Below, piece after piece: positions 40,246 through 49,130 of a stretch of DNA of 64,000 nt (positions within the stretch are counted from its first letter, which is position 1; each line of letters begins with the position of its first letter). Origin of the DNA: Arthrobacter sp. JZ12 (GTDB lineage Bacteria; Actinomycetota; Actinomycetes; Actinomycetales; Micrococcaceae); NCBI RefSeq assembly GCF_035189165.1, contig NZ_CP045246.1, forward strand, positions 2,542,001 through 2,606,000, given 5' to 3'. The position numbers and the translations under genes are program-made. The notes beneath the pieces were generated by a model. That model did not search any database and was not told the DNA's origin. It saw only the letters and a program-made list of their open reading frames with translations.

Positions 40246-41616
40246 CTAGATGTCATAACGTTCGTCCTCGCGGGCCGACAGTTCCAGGTGGTCTGTTTCC
40301 ACCAGGCCTGCGGCCAGGGTGTTGCCGTCGGAGGGGTCGATGACCAAAAATGCTCCGGTACGGCGGAAGTTCACGTAGTTGTCCACGGGCAGCGGTGCTG
40401 CCAGGCGGATGTGGACGGTCCCGATGTCGTTGAGCTCAAGGCCCGACGCCGGTTGATCGGCGAACGTTGACAGATCCAGCTTGTTGATGACCTGGCGAAC
40501 CAGTCCCTGGACCGTCTTGCTGCCGTGCTTGATGAGGAGCCGTGAGCCCTCCTTCAGCGGCTTCGGCGACAGCCAACAGAGAGCGGCATAGAGGTCCTGG
40601 GTGGGTTGGGGAAGGCTCGCGCCCGTGCCGGCCTCGGCGAGGAGGTCTCCGCGGGCGATATCGATGTCGTCAGCAAGGCGCAGGACCACGGACTGCGGCG
40701 CGAACGCCTCCAGAAGCTCCTGTCCGGCGAAGTCGATTCCGGTCACGGTGGTGACACGTCCGGACGGCTGGACGGTGACGGCGTCGCCCACCCGGATGGA
40801 CCCGGCAGCAACCTGACCGGCGTATCCGCGATAGTCGCGGTAGGTATCCGCGTCGAGGCCGGGAGCCACCGCGCCCTGCGGCCGGATCACGGTCTGGACA
40901 GGGAACCGGAAGGCCTCGATGTCGGTTTCCAGGTCGGCAAGTGCGGGCAGCTGTTCCAGCAGCTCCAGGAGCGAGGGACCCGAGTACCAGGGAGTCTTGT
41001 CCGAGCGGTCCACCACGTTGTCGCCCTCCAGGGCGGACACGGGGATGACGGCCGGCGCATCGACCCTCAGATCCCGGGCGGCCTGCGTGAGCTGCGCCTC
41101 GACGTCGCGGAAGACGTCCTCGCTGTAGTTCACGAGATCGATCTTGTTCACCGCAACGATGATGTGTGCCACGCGCAGCAGCCGCGCCACGGCGAGGTGG
41201 CGCCGGGTCTGCTCCAGCACGCCCTTGCGTGCATCGATGAGTACGACGACGGCGTCGGCCGTGGACGCGCCCGTCACCGTGTTCTTGGTGTACTGCACGT
41301 GACCCGGCGTGTCGGCCAGGATGAAGGTGCGGTTCGCGGTGGCGAAATAGCGGTAGGCGACATCGATCGTGATGCCCTGCTCGCGCTCAGCGCGCAGACC
41401 GTCGGTCAGCAGGGCAAGGTCCAGGCCTCCCCGTTCCCCGCCGAAACCACGCTCCGCGGAGGTGCGGGCAACGGCGTCGAGCTGGTCCGCAAGGACGGAC
41501 TTGCTGTCATGCAGGAGGCGGCCCACCAGGGTGGACTTGCCGTCGTCGACGGAGCCGGCGGTGGCAAAGCGGAAAAGCGTGGAATGCTCGAGGGCAGTTC
41601 CGACTGCTGGGCTCAT
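40246..41616 (-). CDS. cysN: Sulfate adenylyltransferase subunit 1
   Basis: GTPase subunit of ATP sulfurylase, which activates sulfate to adenosine phosphosulfate with CysD. 456 aa, elongation-factor-like: P-loop AGSVDDGKST, switch region EREQGITIDVAYR, G3 DTPGH, G4 NKID (VNKIDLV), then beta-barrel domains 2 and 3. It lacks a fused APS kinase domain, which agrees with an APS reductase in the same operon. The ATG shares one base with the cysD stop codon (TAATG). Confidence 0.95.
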   Translation of the reverse strand: MSPAVGTALEHSTLFRFATAGSVDDGKSTLVGRLLHDSKSVLADQLDAVARTSAERGFGGERGGLDLALLTDGLRAEREQGITIDVAYRYFATANRTFILADTPGHVQYTKNTVTGASTADAVVVLIDARKGVLEQTRRHLAVARLLRVAHIIVAVNKIDLVNYSEDVFRDVEAQLTQAARDLRVDAPAVIPVSALEGDNVVDRSDKTPWYSGPSLLELLEQLPALADLETDIEAFRFPVQTVIRPQGAVAPGLDADTYRDYRGYAGQVAAGSIRVGDAVTVQPSGRVTTVTGIDFAGQELLEAFAPQSVVLRLADDIDIARGDLLAEAGTGASLPQPTQDLYAALCWLSPKPLKEGSRLLIKHGSKTVQGLVRQVINKLDLSTFADQPASGLELNDIGTVHIRLAAPLPVDNYVNFRRTGAFLVIDPSDGNTLAAGLVETDHLELSAREDERYDI

Positions 41617-42683
41617 TAGAAGTACCCGTCTTTCTTGCGGTCTTCCATCGCGGCTTCGGAGATCCGGTCATCTGCCCGGGTGGCGCCGCGTTCGGTAAGT
41701 GTGCTGAGGGCGACTTCCCTCACTACTGCTGCCACGTCCGTGGCATCGGATTCGACGGCGCCGGTGCAGGACATGTCACCGACGGTGCGGTAGCGGACCA
41801 GGCGGGTCTCGACGGTCTCCTGCCCGGTGGGCTGGGACACCTCGCCGACCGCCCGCCACATGCCGTCGCGGCGGAACACCTCGCGCTCATGGGCGTAGTA
41901 GAGGCCCGGCAGCTCGATGTTCTCCCGCTCGATGTAGCGCCAGACATCCAGTTCGGTCCAGTTGCTGATCGGGAACGCCCGAACATGCTGGCCCACCGTG
42001 TGGCGCCCGTTGTACAGGTTCCACAGTTCCGGCCGCTGGTTCCGCGGATCCCACTGCCCAAACTCGTCGCGCAGGCTCAGGATGCGTTCCTTTGCCCGAG
42101 CCTTGTCCTCATCCCGGCGGCCGCCGCCGAACACGGCGTCGAACCGGTTCGCATTGATCGTGTCCAGCAGCGGAACGGTCTGCAGCGGGTTCCGGGTGCC
42201 ATCAGCACGCTCGGCAAGCTCACCGCGGTCGATGTACTCCTGAACGGACCCGACAACCAGCCGGACACCAAGCCGCTCAACCGTGCGGTCGCGGAACTCG
42301 ATCACCTCGGGGAAGTTGTGTCCAGTGTCGACGTGCAGCACCGGGAACGGAACCTTGCCCGGCCAGAACGCCTTCGTGGCAAGGTGCAGCATGACCACAG
42401 AGTCCTTGCCGCCGGAGAACAGCAGCGCGGGCCGCTCGAACTCAGCAACGACCTCGCGGATAATGTGGATCGCTTCGGACTCGAGTGCGTCGAGGGAACT
42501 GAGCCGCTTCGCCGGCGCTTCGCGGCTCACGGCTGCCGAGTCCGATGCCGCCCCGGGAGTGGCATCGGGCCTGTCGGAGCGGGACGCGTTGCTGCTTGCA
42601 GCATCGCCGTCCCGCGCAGGGGCGGGGGCGGCATCGGACTCGGCCGCCAAGGTGAGATCGAAAGTACCTGTTGAATGGCTCAT
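41616..42683 (-). CDS. cysD: Sulfate adenylyltransferase subunit 2
   Basis: Catalytic subunit of ATP sulfurylase, 355 aa. The PP-loop LLFSGGKDSVVMLHL is intact, followed by HVDTGHNFPEVIEFRD and GGRRDEDKARAKER, all CysD-typical; the C-terminus ends in KDGYF as in the family. It has an extra ~55 residues at the N-terminus, rich in Ala, Ser, Asp and Pro and probably disordered, compared with the usual ~300 aa. The ATG at 42683 overlaps the cysH stop by four bases; the open frame further upstream is antisense noise over cysH. Confidence 0.93.
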   Translation of the reverse strand: MSHSTGTFDLTLAAESDAAPAPARDGDAASSNASRSDRPDATPGAASDSAAVSREAPAKRLSSLDALESEAIHIIREVVAEFERPALLFSGGKDSVVMLHLATKAFWPGKVPFPVLHVDTGHNFPEVIEFRDRTVERLGVRLVVGSVQEYIDRGELAERADGTRNPLQTVPLLDTINANRFDAVFGGGRRDEDKARAKERILSLRDEFGQWDPRNQRPELWNLYNGRHTVGQHVRAFPISNWTELDVWRYIERENIELPGLYYAHEREVFRRDGMWRAVGEVSQPTGQETVETRLVRYRTVGDMSCTGAVESDATDVAAVVREVALSTLTERGATRADDRISEAAMEDRKKDGYF

Positions 42684-43426
42684 TGGTGGATTCCGCACTC
42701 TGTCTTCGCTAGGCCGGCCCAGCGGCCGGCTCTTGGGTCTTCTCCTGGGGCTACCGGCCGGGTACAGGGTTTGCAGCCAATGGACGGGTAGCCGTTGGGC
42801 AGCAGCATGTTGACGGGAACCTGGTGTTCGCCGGCGTAGTCGAGGAGCTGATCGAAGGTCCACGGTGCCAGCGGGTTGATCTTTACCAGGTTGTGCACAC
42901 GGTCCCAGGTGACCAGGGGCGTGTTGGTCCGGGTGGGTGCCTCGTCGCGGCGGACTCCGGTAAACCAGACCTCGTACCCGGCAAGGGCCTTCTTCAGCGG
43001 GTCCATCTTGCGAAGCGCGCAGCACTGGGCGGGATCACGGCTAAACAGGTCCTTGCCGAACTGGGCGTCCTGTTGGGTGACGGTCAGTTCGGGCTGGACC
43101 TCGACAATGTTGACGTTGAGCTGCTCGGCTACTTCGTCCCGGGTGATGTGGGTTTCGGTGAAGTGGTAGCCGGTCTCGAGGAACAGTACGTCGATGCCGG
43201 GGAACTGCTGCGAGACCAGGTGCGGGAGGACGGCGTCGGCCATGGAGCAGGCAACCGCGGCCTGGGTGAGGTCGAAGTTGCGGGCTACCCAGGCAATCAC
43301 CTGGTCAGCGGTTGCGTCCCAGCCGAGTTCCTCGGCGCCTGCGGCGGCTAGGGCCTTGAGCTCCTCGTCGGAGCGGCGGGTCTGGACAGCGACACTGTCA
43401 ACGACACTGTTTGCGCTCAGGCTCAC
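42680..43426 (-). CDS. cysH: Adenylylsulfate (APS) reductase
   Basis: Reduces APS to sulfite with thioredoxin. 248 aa. Two Cys pairs (AQCCALRK and GCKPCT) bind a [4Fe-4S] cluster, which marks the APS-type over the PAPS-type enzyme, and the catalytic Cys is in the C-terminal ECGIH. EVWFTGVRRDEAPTR is the substrate-binding core. The GTG at 43426, with GGAAGGAG upstream, overlaps the sulfite reductase stop by four bases; an ATG at 43459 is possible. Confidence 0.94.
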   Translation of the reverse strand: MSLSANSVVDSVAVQTRRSDEELKALAAAGAEELGWDATADQVIAWVARNFDLTQAAVACSMADAVLPHLVSQQFPGIDVLFLETGYHFTETHITRDEVAEQLNVNIVEVQPELTVTQQDAQFGKDLFSRDPAQCCALRKMDPLKKALAGYEVWFTGVRRDEAPTRTNTPLVTWDRVHNLVKINPLAPWTFDQLLDYAGEHQVPVNMLLPNGYPSIGCKPCTRPVAPGEDPRAGRWAGLAKTECGIHQ

Positions 43427-45168
43427 TGCAGCACTCCTTCCTCGGCACGGTGCGCCCACTGGGCGAAGGTCTCGTTGTCCTGGCGGCCGGCAGCGTAACT
43501 GCGCACGACGCGCTCAACGTAGTCGGGCAGATTATCGGCGGTGACCTTCAGGCCGCGGATGGTCCGGCCGAGTCCCGCTTCCTCGCGGTCGACGGCAGCC
43601 AGCCCGCCGCCGAGGTGCACCTGGAAGCCGGGGGTGGGGTCGCCGTCGGGCGTTGGAAGCATCATGCCCTTCAAGCCGATGTCCGCGGTCTGGATGCGCG
43701 CGCAGGAGTTGGGGCAGCCGTTGATGTGGAGGGCGATCGGCTGGGTGAGGGTGCCGTCGTCGACCAGATCCGCGAGGCGGGTTTCGAGCTCGGCAATAGC
43801 GGTGGCCGCCGTTGCCTTGGTCTCCACGATGGCCAGCTTGCAGAACTCGATGCCTGTGCACGCGATGGTTGACCGGCGGAACAGGGACGGCCGGGCGGAG
43901 AGGCCCAGTGCGTCGAGCTCGCTCACGAGCGATTCCACGCGGTCCTTCTCGACGTCGAGCACCACGAGTTTCTGGTGCGGCGTGGTGCGCAGGCGGGTGG
44001 AGCCATGGGCCTCGATGGCGTCCGCGAGGGAGGTCAGGATGCTGCCGGAGACCCGTCCCACGGTCGGTGCGACGCCGATGAAGAAACGGCCGTCCTTCTG
44101 CTCGTGGATGCCTACGTGGTCGCCCGGCGTCGGGGGCTTGGGCGCGGCGGGTCCGTCAGGGAGGGCGAAGCCGAGGTACTCGTCCTGGAGTACCTGGCGG
44201 AACTTCTCCGTCCCCCAGTCATTCAGCAGGAACTTCAGGCGTGCCTTGGTCCGCATGCGACGGTAGCCGTAGTCACGGAAGATGCTGGTCACACCAAGCC
44301 AGACCTCGGCGGCGACGTCGGGCGCCACGAAGACGCCGAGACGTTCCGCGAGGCGGGGATTGGTGGACAGACCGCCGCCCACCCAGAGGTCGTAGCCGGC
44401 GCCGAGTTCGGGATGAACCACGCCAACCAACGCGAAGTCGTTGATCTCATGGACAACGTCCTGGCTGGGATGGCCGGTGATCGCGGTCTTGTACTTGCGC
44501 GGCAGGTTCGCAAGCTCGGGGTCCCCGATGAAGCGTTCGCTCAGCTCGTGGATGAGGGGCGTCGGGTCGATGATCTCGTCCTTGGCGATTCCGGCCACGG
44601 GCGAACCAAGGATGACGCGCGGAACATCGCCGCAGGCTTCGGTGGTGGACAGGCCTACGGCTTCGAGCCGGTTCCAGATCTCCGGAACGTCCTCCACCCG
44701 GACCCAGTGCAGCTGGATGTTCTGGCGGTCGGTGATGTCCGCCGAGTCGCGTGCGAACTCCGTGGAGATTTCACCGATGACGCGCAGCTGCTCGGTGGTG
44801 AGGGCGCCGCCGTCGATGCGCACGCGGAGCATGAAGTACTTGTCTTCGAGTTCGTGCGGTTCCAGCGTGGCCGTCTTGCCGCCGTCGATCCCCTGCCTGC
44901 GCTGGGTGTAGAGGCCCCACCAGCGGAACCGGCCGTGCAGGTCCGTGCTGTCGATCGCGTCGAACCCACTCTTCGAGTAGATCTGCTCGATACGTTCACG
45001 GACGTTGAGGCCGTTGTCCTCCTGCTTCCAGGTTTCGTTGGCATTCAGGGGCGTGGTGCCATCGACCTTCCACTGGCCGTGCGGCTTGGTTGCCGGCCTG
45101 CCCGGCTTCCCCGCCCGTTGGGTGCGGGCGTTGGCGGGTGCTGCTTCGGTCGCGACTGAACTCGTCAT
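43423..45168 (-). CDS. sir: Ferredoxin-dependent sulfite reductase (NirA/Sir type)
   Basis: Siroheme enzyme of 581 aa that reduces sulfite to sulfide with six electrons. DRQNIQLHWVRVED is the siroheme-binding motif of the first half, and ACTGIEFCKLAIVE plus NGCPNSCARIQTADIGLKG supply the four Cys for [4Fe-4S]-siroheme. Tyr87 (WGLYTQR) and Cys179 (ACGDVPR) are at positions that are covalently linked in the mycobacterial homologue. Sulfite, not nitrite, is inferred from the cysH-cysD-cysN genes that follow. The ATG at 45168 is six bases after a good -10 element. Confidence 0.94.
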   Translation of the reverse strand: MTSSVATEAAPANARTQRAGKPGRPATKPHGQWKVDGTTPLNANETWKQEDNGLNVRERIEQIYSKSGFDAIDSTDLHGRFRWWGLYTQRRQGIDGGKTATLEPHELEDKYFMLRVRIDGGALTTEQLRVIGEISTEFARDSADITDRQNIQLHWVRVEDVPEIWNRLEAVGLSTTEACGDVPRVILGSPVAGIAKDEIIDPTPLIHELSERFIGDPELANLPRKYKTAITGHPSQDVVHEINDFALVGVVHPELGAGYDLWVGGGLSTNPRLAERLGVFVAPDVAAEVWLGVTSIFRDYGYRRMRTKARLKFLLNDWGTEKFRQVLQDEYLGFALPDGPAAPKPPTPGDHVGIHEQKDGRFFIGVAPTVGRVSGSILTSLADAIEAHGSTRLRTTPHQKLVVLDVEKDRVESLVSELDALGLSARPSLFRRSTIACTGIEFCKLAIVETKATAATAIAELETRLADLVDDGTLTQPIALHINGCPNSCARIQTADIGLKGMMLPTPDGDPTPGFQVHLGGGLAAVDREEAGLGRTIRGLKVTADNLPDYVERVVRSYAAGRQDNETFAQWAHRAEEGVLQ

Positions 45169-45174
45169 GGAAAG

Positions 45175-45204
45175 ACAGTAGGACCGCCCTCGGAGCGCCT
45201 TCAA
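45175..45204 (-). promoter_or_regulatory. Promoter of the sulfate assimilation operon
   Basis: TTGAAG (45204-45199) and TACTGT (45180-45175) with an 18-base spacer, ending six bases before the sir ATG. The mRNA probably begins at or next to the start codon. Confidence 0.6.
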
Positions 45205-45276
45205 AGGTTCGGCAACACCCGTTCACGTGGCGACACCGCGCGTCACAAACCGGTCAAATCCTTGACGAAGCGGCCG

Positions 45277-45981
45277 TCACCGTGCCAGCTGCACGCACGC
45301 CTCATCGAAGCGGTCCAGTGCGATCTGCGCGAGCACCGGATCGGGCAGCAGCGGCTCCGTCACGGTGGCGGACCCGGCCTTGCCAAGCTGGTCATGGAAA
45401 TATCCCGGTGCGAGCAGGTAGGAGGCAATCGCCGGCGATGCTGAACCGTTCTGCAGCTGCGCGACGGCGTCCGGAACGGAGGGCTTTGCACTTGCCCCGT
45501 ATCCCGCCATGATTCGCCCCGGATGCAGCTCGGCGAGCTGGCCCACCAACCGCTCGACATCCTCGGCCGCCGACGGATCCGAAGAGCCTGCGGCAGCCAG
45601 CACGACGTCGTCGTCCGGTTTCACGCCCGCTTCCTCCAGGCGCCGGCGGAGCAGGGCGGCGAGCCGCGGGTCCGGCCCCAGCGGAGCCGAAGCAACAGTG
45701 TCCGGCCGGCTCTGCACTGCCTCGGCGATGTCCACCTTCACGTGGTAGCCGACGGATAGCAGCAGCGGCACAATGACGGCGGGCCCATCGGGTAGGGCAG
45801 CCACCACCTCCGGCAGGTTCGGTTCCTGAACATCGACATACGCTTCACGAATGTCGAGCTCGGGCCGGAGCGCACGCATCTCATCGCGCATCCGGTTAAC
45901 TGCGGCCTGCCCCTCAGCACTGCTGGTTCCGTGCGAGCACGCGATCAGGACGGGAAGCTTGGATGTCTGCATGTTGGCCAT
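45277..45981 (-). CDS. sirB: Sirohydrochlorin chelatase
   Basis: Inserts ferrous iron into sirohydrochlorin, the last step of siroheme synthesis. 234 aa containing two CbiX-like halves: the first has LIACSHGTSSAEGQAAVNRM with the catalytic His and VPLLLSVGYHVKVDI, the second ends in LLAPGYFHDQL. The neighbouring sulfite reductase needs siroheme, and cysG supplies the precursor. The 108-base gap before sir contains an extra promoter, so sirB may be read separately. It diverges from the TRIC-like gene. Confidence 0.9.
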   Translation of the reverse strand: MANMQTSKLPVLIACSHGTSSAEGQAAVNRMRDEMRALRPELDIREAYVDVQEPNLPEVVAALPDGPAVIVPLLLSVGYHVKVDIAEAVQSRPDTVASAPLGPDPRLAALLRRRLEEAGVKPDDDVVLAAAGSSDPSAAEDVERLVGQLAELHPGRIMAGYGASAKPSVPDAVAQLQNGSASPAIASYLLAPGYFHDQLGKAGSATVTEPLLPDPVLAQIALDRFDEACVQLAR

Positions 45982-46034
45982 TGAAGCACCCGCCTGCGAC
46001 TATTGACACTTGTGCCCCGTAACGCAGTAACCCC

Positions 46035-46670
46035 ATGAGCGCAGCCCTGATCCTTGACCTGGTCGGCGTTTTCTTCTTCGCCGTCTCGGGTTCGCTCCTC
46101 GCTGCGCGCAAAGGTTTCGACATCATCGGCTCGCTGCTGCTGGCCTCCCTGGCCTCGCTGGGAGGCGGGGTCGCGCGGGACCTGATCATCGACGTCGAGC
46201 CCGTTGCCTTCTACAACCCCCTCTACCTTGCCCCGCCGCTCTTGGCCGCGGTGTTGGTGTACTTCCTGATCTCGCATATTGAGCGGGTGAGCACCCTCCT
46301 GGTGCTTTTCGACGCCGGCGGGCTGGGCCTGTTCTGCATCGTCGGTGCACTGAAGGCAGTCAATGAGGGGCTCAATCCGGTGGCGGCGATCCTGCTCGGA
46401 GTGACCACCGCCGTCGGGGGTGGGCTGCTGCGTGACGTCGTCGCCAATGAAGTGCCGGCACTGTTCAGCGGGGAACTGTACGCCCTGCCCGCGTTCCTAG
46501 GGGCCACCCTGACGGTGGCGCTCGCGATGCTGGACCTCTTCAATGTGGTGACCGGCGTCGTCGTTGCTGCGCTGGTGTTCATCCTCCGGGTGCTGGCGTG
46601 GAAGGCGGGTTGGCATGCTCCGCTGGCGGCGCGGGGAACGGGTCCCGCGGAGCAGCCGCCTGCGGGATAG
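46035..46670 (+). CDS. TRIC cation channel family protein (UPF0126)
   Basis: Membrane protein of 211 aa with about seven hydrophobic segments. Each half contains the family signature: AVSGSLLAARKGFDIIGSLLLASLASLGGGVARDLI and, in the second repeat, AVGGGLLRDVVANEVPALF, the GGG(V/L)xRD motifs typical of UPF0126/YicG and eukaryotic TRIC channels. Probable potassium or glycine channel; physiological role not known here. A TTGACA -35-like box is at 46003-46008. Confidence 0.9.
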   Translation: MSAALILDLVGVFFFAVSGSLLAARKGFDIIGSLLLASLASLGGGVARDLIIDVEPVAFYNPLYLAPPLLAAVLVYFLISHIERVSTLLVLFDAGGLGLFCIVGALKAVNEGLNPVAAILLGVTTAVGGGLLRDVVANEVPALFSGELYALPAFLGATLTVALAMLDLFNVVTGVVVAALVFILRVLAWKAGWHAPLAARGTGPAEQPPAG

Positions 46671-46707
46671 GATTGGAGCATCCCCCTCAACACCACCTGG
46701 AGCCACT

Positions 46708-47133
46708 GTGACCGAGCTGTTCCTGGAGAAATTCCGCGCTCTCGTACCCAACTACTTTGACGAGCCGTGGGTCCCGGAAGACGGCCTGTCGGAAGAGGAA
46801 CTGGCTCAGCTTAGCGAAGGCCAGGACTTCCCGCTCCCGATGGCCCTGCGTGAGTTCTACCTCGCCGTGGGCGCGTCCGAAGACATCATGGAGGCGTTCC
46901 ACTATGTGTGGGATCCGGACGAGCTGGAGATTGAGGACGGCTTCCTGCTGTTCATGGAAGACGTGGACGAGAAGTTCGTGTGGGGCCTGAAGGCCGACCA
47001 GCTAAACGTCCCCGACCCAATTGTGTGGCGCCGTAATAACGCCCGCGGATCCTGGAAGAACGAGGAAGGCACCTTCAGCGAGTTCATGCTGGACATGTTC
47101 GACTGGGTCTTCGAAGACGAAGAAGCCGAATGA
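46708..47133 (+). CDS. SUKH-like (SMI1/KNR4) protein
   Basis: 141-aa acidic protein with the look of a SUKH-superfamily domain: LPMALREFYLAVGASEDIMEAF matches the helix-turn region at the start of the fold, and GFLLFMEDVDEKFVWGLKADQL the central strands with the conserved Trp. Many SUKH proteins are immunity proteins to secreted toxins; no toxin gene is visible. The GTG at 46708 has CTGGAG upstream, and TAGGAT (46668-46673) is a plausible -10. It overlaps the HIT gene by four bases. Confidence 0.65.
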   Translation: MTELFLEKFRALVPNYFDEPWVPEDGLSEEELAQLSEGQDFPLPMALREFYLAVGASEDIMEAFHYVWDPDELEIEDGFLLFMEDVDEKFVWGLKADQLNVPDPIVWRRNNARGSWKNEEGTFSEFMLDMFDWVFEDEEAE

Positions 47134-47603
47134 CCTGGGTACACCATGCGCCGGACGGGTACGAGTGCCCGTTCTGCGATCTGGCCTCCGGCGAGTTCAG
47201 GTTCGCGTCCAACCTCTGCGAGCCCGGTGACCTCATCTACTCGGATGACCTGGTGCTCGCATTCATCGCCTCCCATGGGTTCGAGCCGCACCCCGGTCAC
47301 GTGCTGGTGACGCCCCGGGCCCACTATGAGCTGCTGTATGAACTGCCCGACGACGTCGCCGGCCGCATCATGACGGTCTCCCGCGACATGGCCATCGCCA
47401 TCAAGCGGGCCTGGGAGCCCGACGGCGTCTCAACCCGCCAGCACAACGAGCCGGCCGGTAGCCAGCACGTGTGGCACTATCACCAGCACGTTCTGCCCCG
47501 CTGGCACAACGACGGCTTCTACTTCACGCCGAAGCGCCCGATCGTGGACCCGGCCGTGCGGGCGCGGAAGGCTGCCGAGCTGCGCGCGGCGCTGGGTTTG
47601 TAG
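47130..47603 (+). CDS. HIT domain protein
   Basis: Histidine-triad nucleotide hydrolase-family protein of 157 aa. The N-terminal CPFCDLASGEF gives a zinc-type CxxC as in HINT proteins, and the catalytic motif VWHYHQHVLPR holds the HxHxH triad near residue 117. It likely acts on adenylated or nucleotidyl-amidate metabolites in the cytosol. The ATG overlaps the stop of the SUKH-like gene (ATGA), giving a coupled pair. Confidence 0.9.
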   Translation: MTWVHHAPDGYECPFCDLASGEFRFASNLCEPGDLIYSDDLVLAFIASHGFEPHPGHVLVTPRAHYELLYELPDDVAGRIMTVSRDMAIAIKRAWEPDGVSTRQHNEPAGSQHVWHYHQHVLPRWHNDGFYFTPKRPIVDPAVRARKAAELRAALGL

Positions 47604-47677
47604 CCCCGCCCGCATTGCTCGCAGAGGGGCTTCCGAACGCACGTAGGATGGCTGCGTAGTCCGAAATTGGGGGAAAC

Positions 47678-47989
47678 GTGCGTCTTGCATCACTAATCCT
47701 GGCATCTCTGCCGATCATCCTGCTCACCGTTTTTCTCGCTGTCCTGTTCAGCGTGAAAGGTCCCGAAGGCTTCGGTGTCCTCGTTTACATGCTTGAGGCG
47801 AGCGTTCTCTTTCTGGCCCTCAGCGTTACTGCGGTGGTGCTGGCCTTCCGAAAGCGTCCCGTCTCTGCACTGGACATTCCGGCGCGCGTACTCAGCATAG
47901 TTTCGGTCGTGATCATGGTGCTTCCGGCCGCGGGCGGGGTCCTGCTCTTTGGTCTCTTGATCTCCTCGATGACGGGTGCCCGTTTATAA
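47678..47989 (+). CDS. Small membrane protein, function unknown
   Basis: 103-aa hydrophobic protein with three predicted transmembrane helices (~5-27, ~35-57, ~68-96) and a short basic loop (FRKRPVS). No family recognised. The GTG start follows GGGGGAAAC, and TAGGAT at 47645-47650 is a likely -10. Confidence 0.6.
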   Translation: MRLASLILASLPIILLTVFLAVLFSVKGPEGFGVLVYMLEASVLFLALSVTAVVLAFRKRPVSALDIPARVLSIVSVVIMVLPAAGGVLLFGLLISSMTGARL

Positions 47990-48013
47990 GCCCGCCCGAG
48001 CCTAACGCGGCCG

Positions 48014-49117
48014 CTAGACGTCGCGGTCGACCACAGCCCTTGCGAAGCTGGCCAACGCATCCTTGACCGTGCTCTCCGGCAAGGGGTCGAGGGCGCGGAC
48101 GGCGTCGTCCGCCCACTGCTGGGCAACTGCCCATGCCCGCCTGGTCACTTCGTGCTCACGTAGCGCTTCGACCGCCTCGGCGAGCGCCTCGTCCGAGGTG
48201 AGATCGCCGTCGACGAGGTCCAGCACCCGACGGGCGGACTGGTCCCCGGAAGCGACAGCCTGGCGCAGAAGCAGCACGGGCAGCGTAGGCACACCTTCGC
48301 GCAGGTCGGTCCCCGGGGACTTCCCCGACTTGGCCTTCAGGCCCGTGACGTCGATAACGTCGTCGGCCAACTGGAACGCCACGCCGACCTTCTCCCCGTA
48401 GGAGACCATCACATCGATGGCCGATTGGGGCGCGTCAGCGAAGATCGCGCCGAGCTGCCCGGACGCGGCAACGAGCGAGCCTGTCTTGTCGGCAATCACC
48501 GAGAGGTAATGCTCCACGGGATCCTCGCCGTCCTGCGGGCCCACGGTCTCGTGCAGCTGCCCCAGGCACAGGCGCTCGAAGGTGCGTGCCTGAATGCCGA
48601 GCGCCCGGCTTCCCAACTCCGAAACCAGGATGGAGGCACGCGCGAAGATCAGGTCACCGGTCAGGATCGCGACCGAATTGCCCCAGACCTCGTGCGCAGT
48701 CGGCGCTCCACGCCGGTACGGCGCGGAATCCATCACGTCATCGTGGTACAGCGTGGCCAGGTGGGTCAGTTCGACGACGACGGCGGCAACCACCACTTCG
48801 GCCTTGCTTGCGTCCCCGAGGTGTGAGGCGAGGATGGTCAGCAGTGGACGGATTCGCTTGCCGCCTGCCTCGACGAGGTGGCGGGAGGTGGCATCAGCGA
48901 GCGGATCGGAACTCGCAATGGCTTCGCGCAGCTGCTTCTCGACCTTCGCCAGGCAATTGGAGACGGCCGGGCCAAGCTCCGGATCCTCGGCGATCATCGC
49001 GAAACCCGCTGGCAGGCGCAGCCCCGTGGCTATGACGCCGGTGCTGGTGTCCAACTCCTCGACGAGCGGGCGAGCGTGGCCAGCACTGGTCCAGCTGGTG
49101 TGGGGGGAATCCGTCAT
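48014..49117 (-). CDS. Long-chain polyprenyl diphosphate synthase
   Basis: Builds the isoprenoid side chain of menaquinone by chain elongation from farnesyl or geranylgeranyl diphosphate. 367 aa. The two aspartate-rich motifs are LYHDDVMD (~123) and QLADDVID (~250); GGKRIRP near residue 85 binds the pyrophosphate. The gene lies downstream of menG-menJ on the same strand, which supports a role in quinone synthesis. The ATG is seven bases after a TAGGCT element whose TAG is supplied by the first copy of a 55-bp tandem repeat. Confidence 0.9.
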   Translation of the reverse strand: MTDSPHTSWTSAGHARPLVEELDTSTGVIATGLRLPAGFAMIAEDPELGPAVSNCLAKVEKQLREAIASSDPLADATSRHLVEAGGKRIRPLLTILASHLGDASKAEVVVAAVVVELTHLATLYHDDVMDSAPYRRGAPTAHEVWGNSVAILTGDLIFARASILVSELGSRALGIQARTFERLCLGQLHETVGPQDGEDPVEHYLSVIADKTGSLVAASGQLGAIFADAPQSAIDVMVSYGEKVGVAFQLADDVIDVTGLKAKSGKSPGTDLREGVPTLPVLLLRQAVASGDQSARRVLDLVDGDLTSDEALAEAVEALREHEVTRRAWAVAQQWADDAVRALDPLPESTVKDALASFARAVVDRDV

Positions 49118-49124
49118 GGGTCTA

Positions 49125-49130
49125 AGCCTA
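49125..49130 (-). promoter_or_regulatory. -10 element of the polyprenyl synthase gene
   Basis: TAGGCT lies seven bases before the ATG at 49117 and is half inside the first 55-bp repeat unit. Confidence 0.4.

Noticed and set aside
43423-45168. Sulfite reductase as an assimilatory nitrite reductase
   Set aside because: Genes directly downstream are cysH, cysD and cysN, with siroheme genes in the same cluster; no nitrate genes are present.
46708-47133. SUKH-like gene as part of a toxin-immunity locus
   Set aside because: No toxin, secretion or polymorphic toxin remnants in the surrounding genes.
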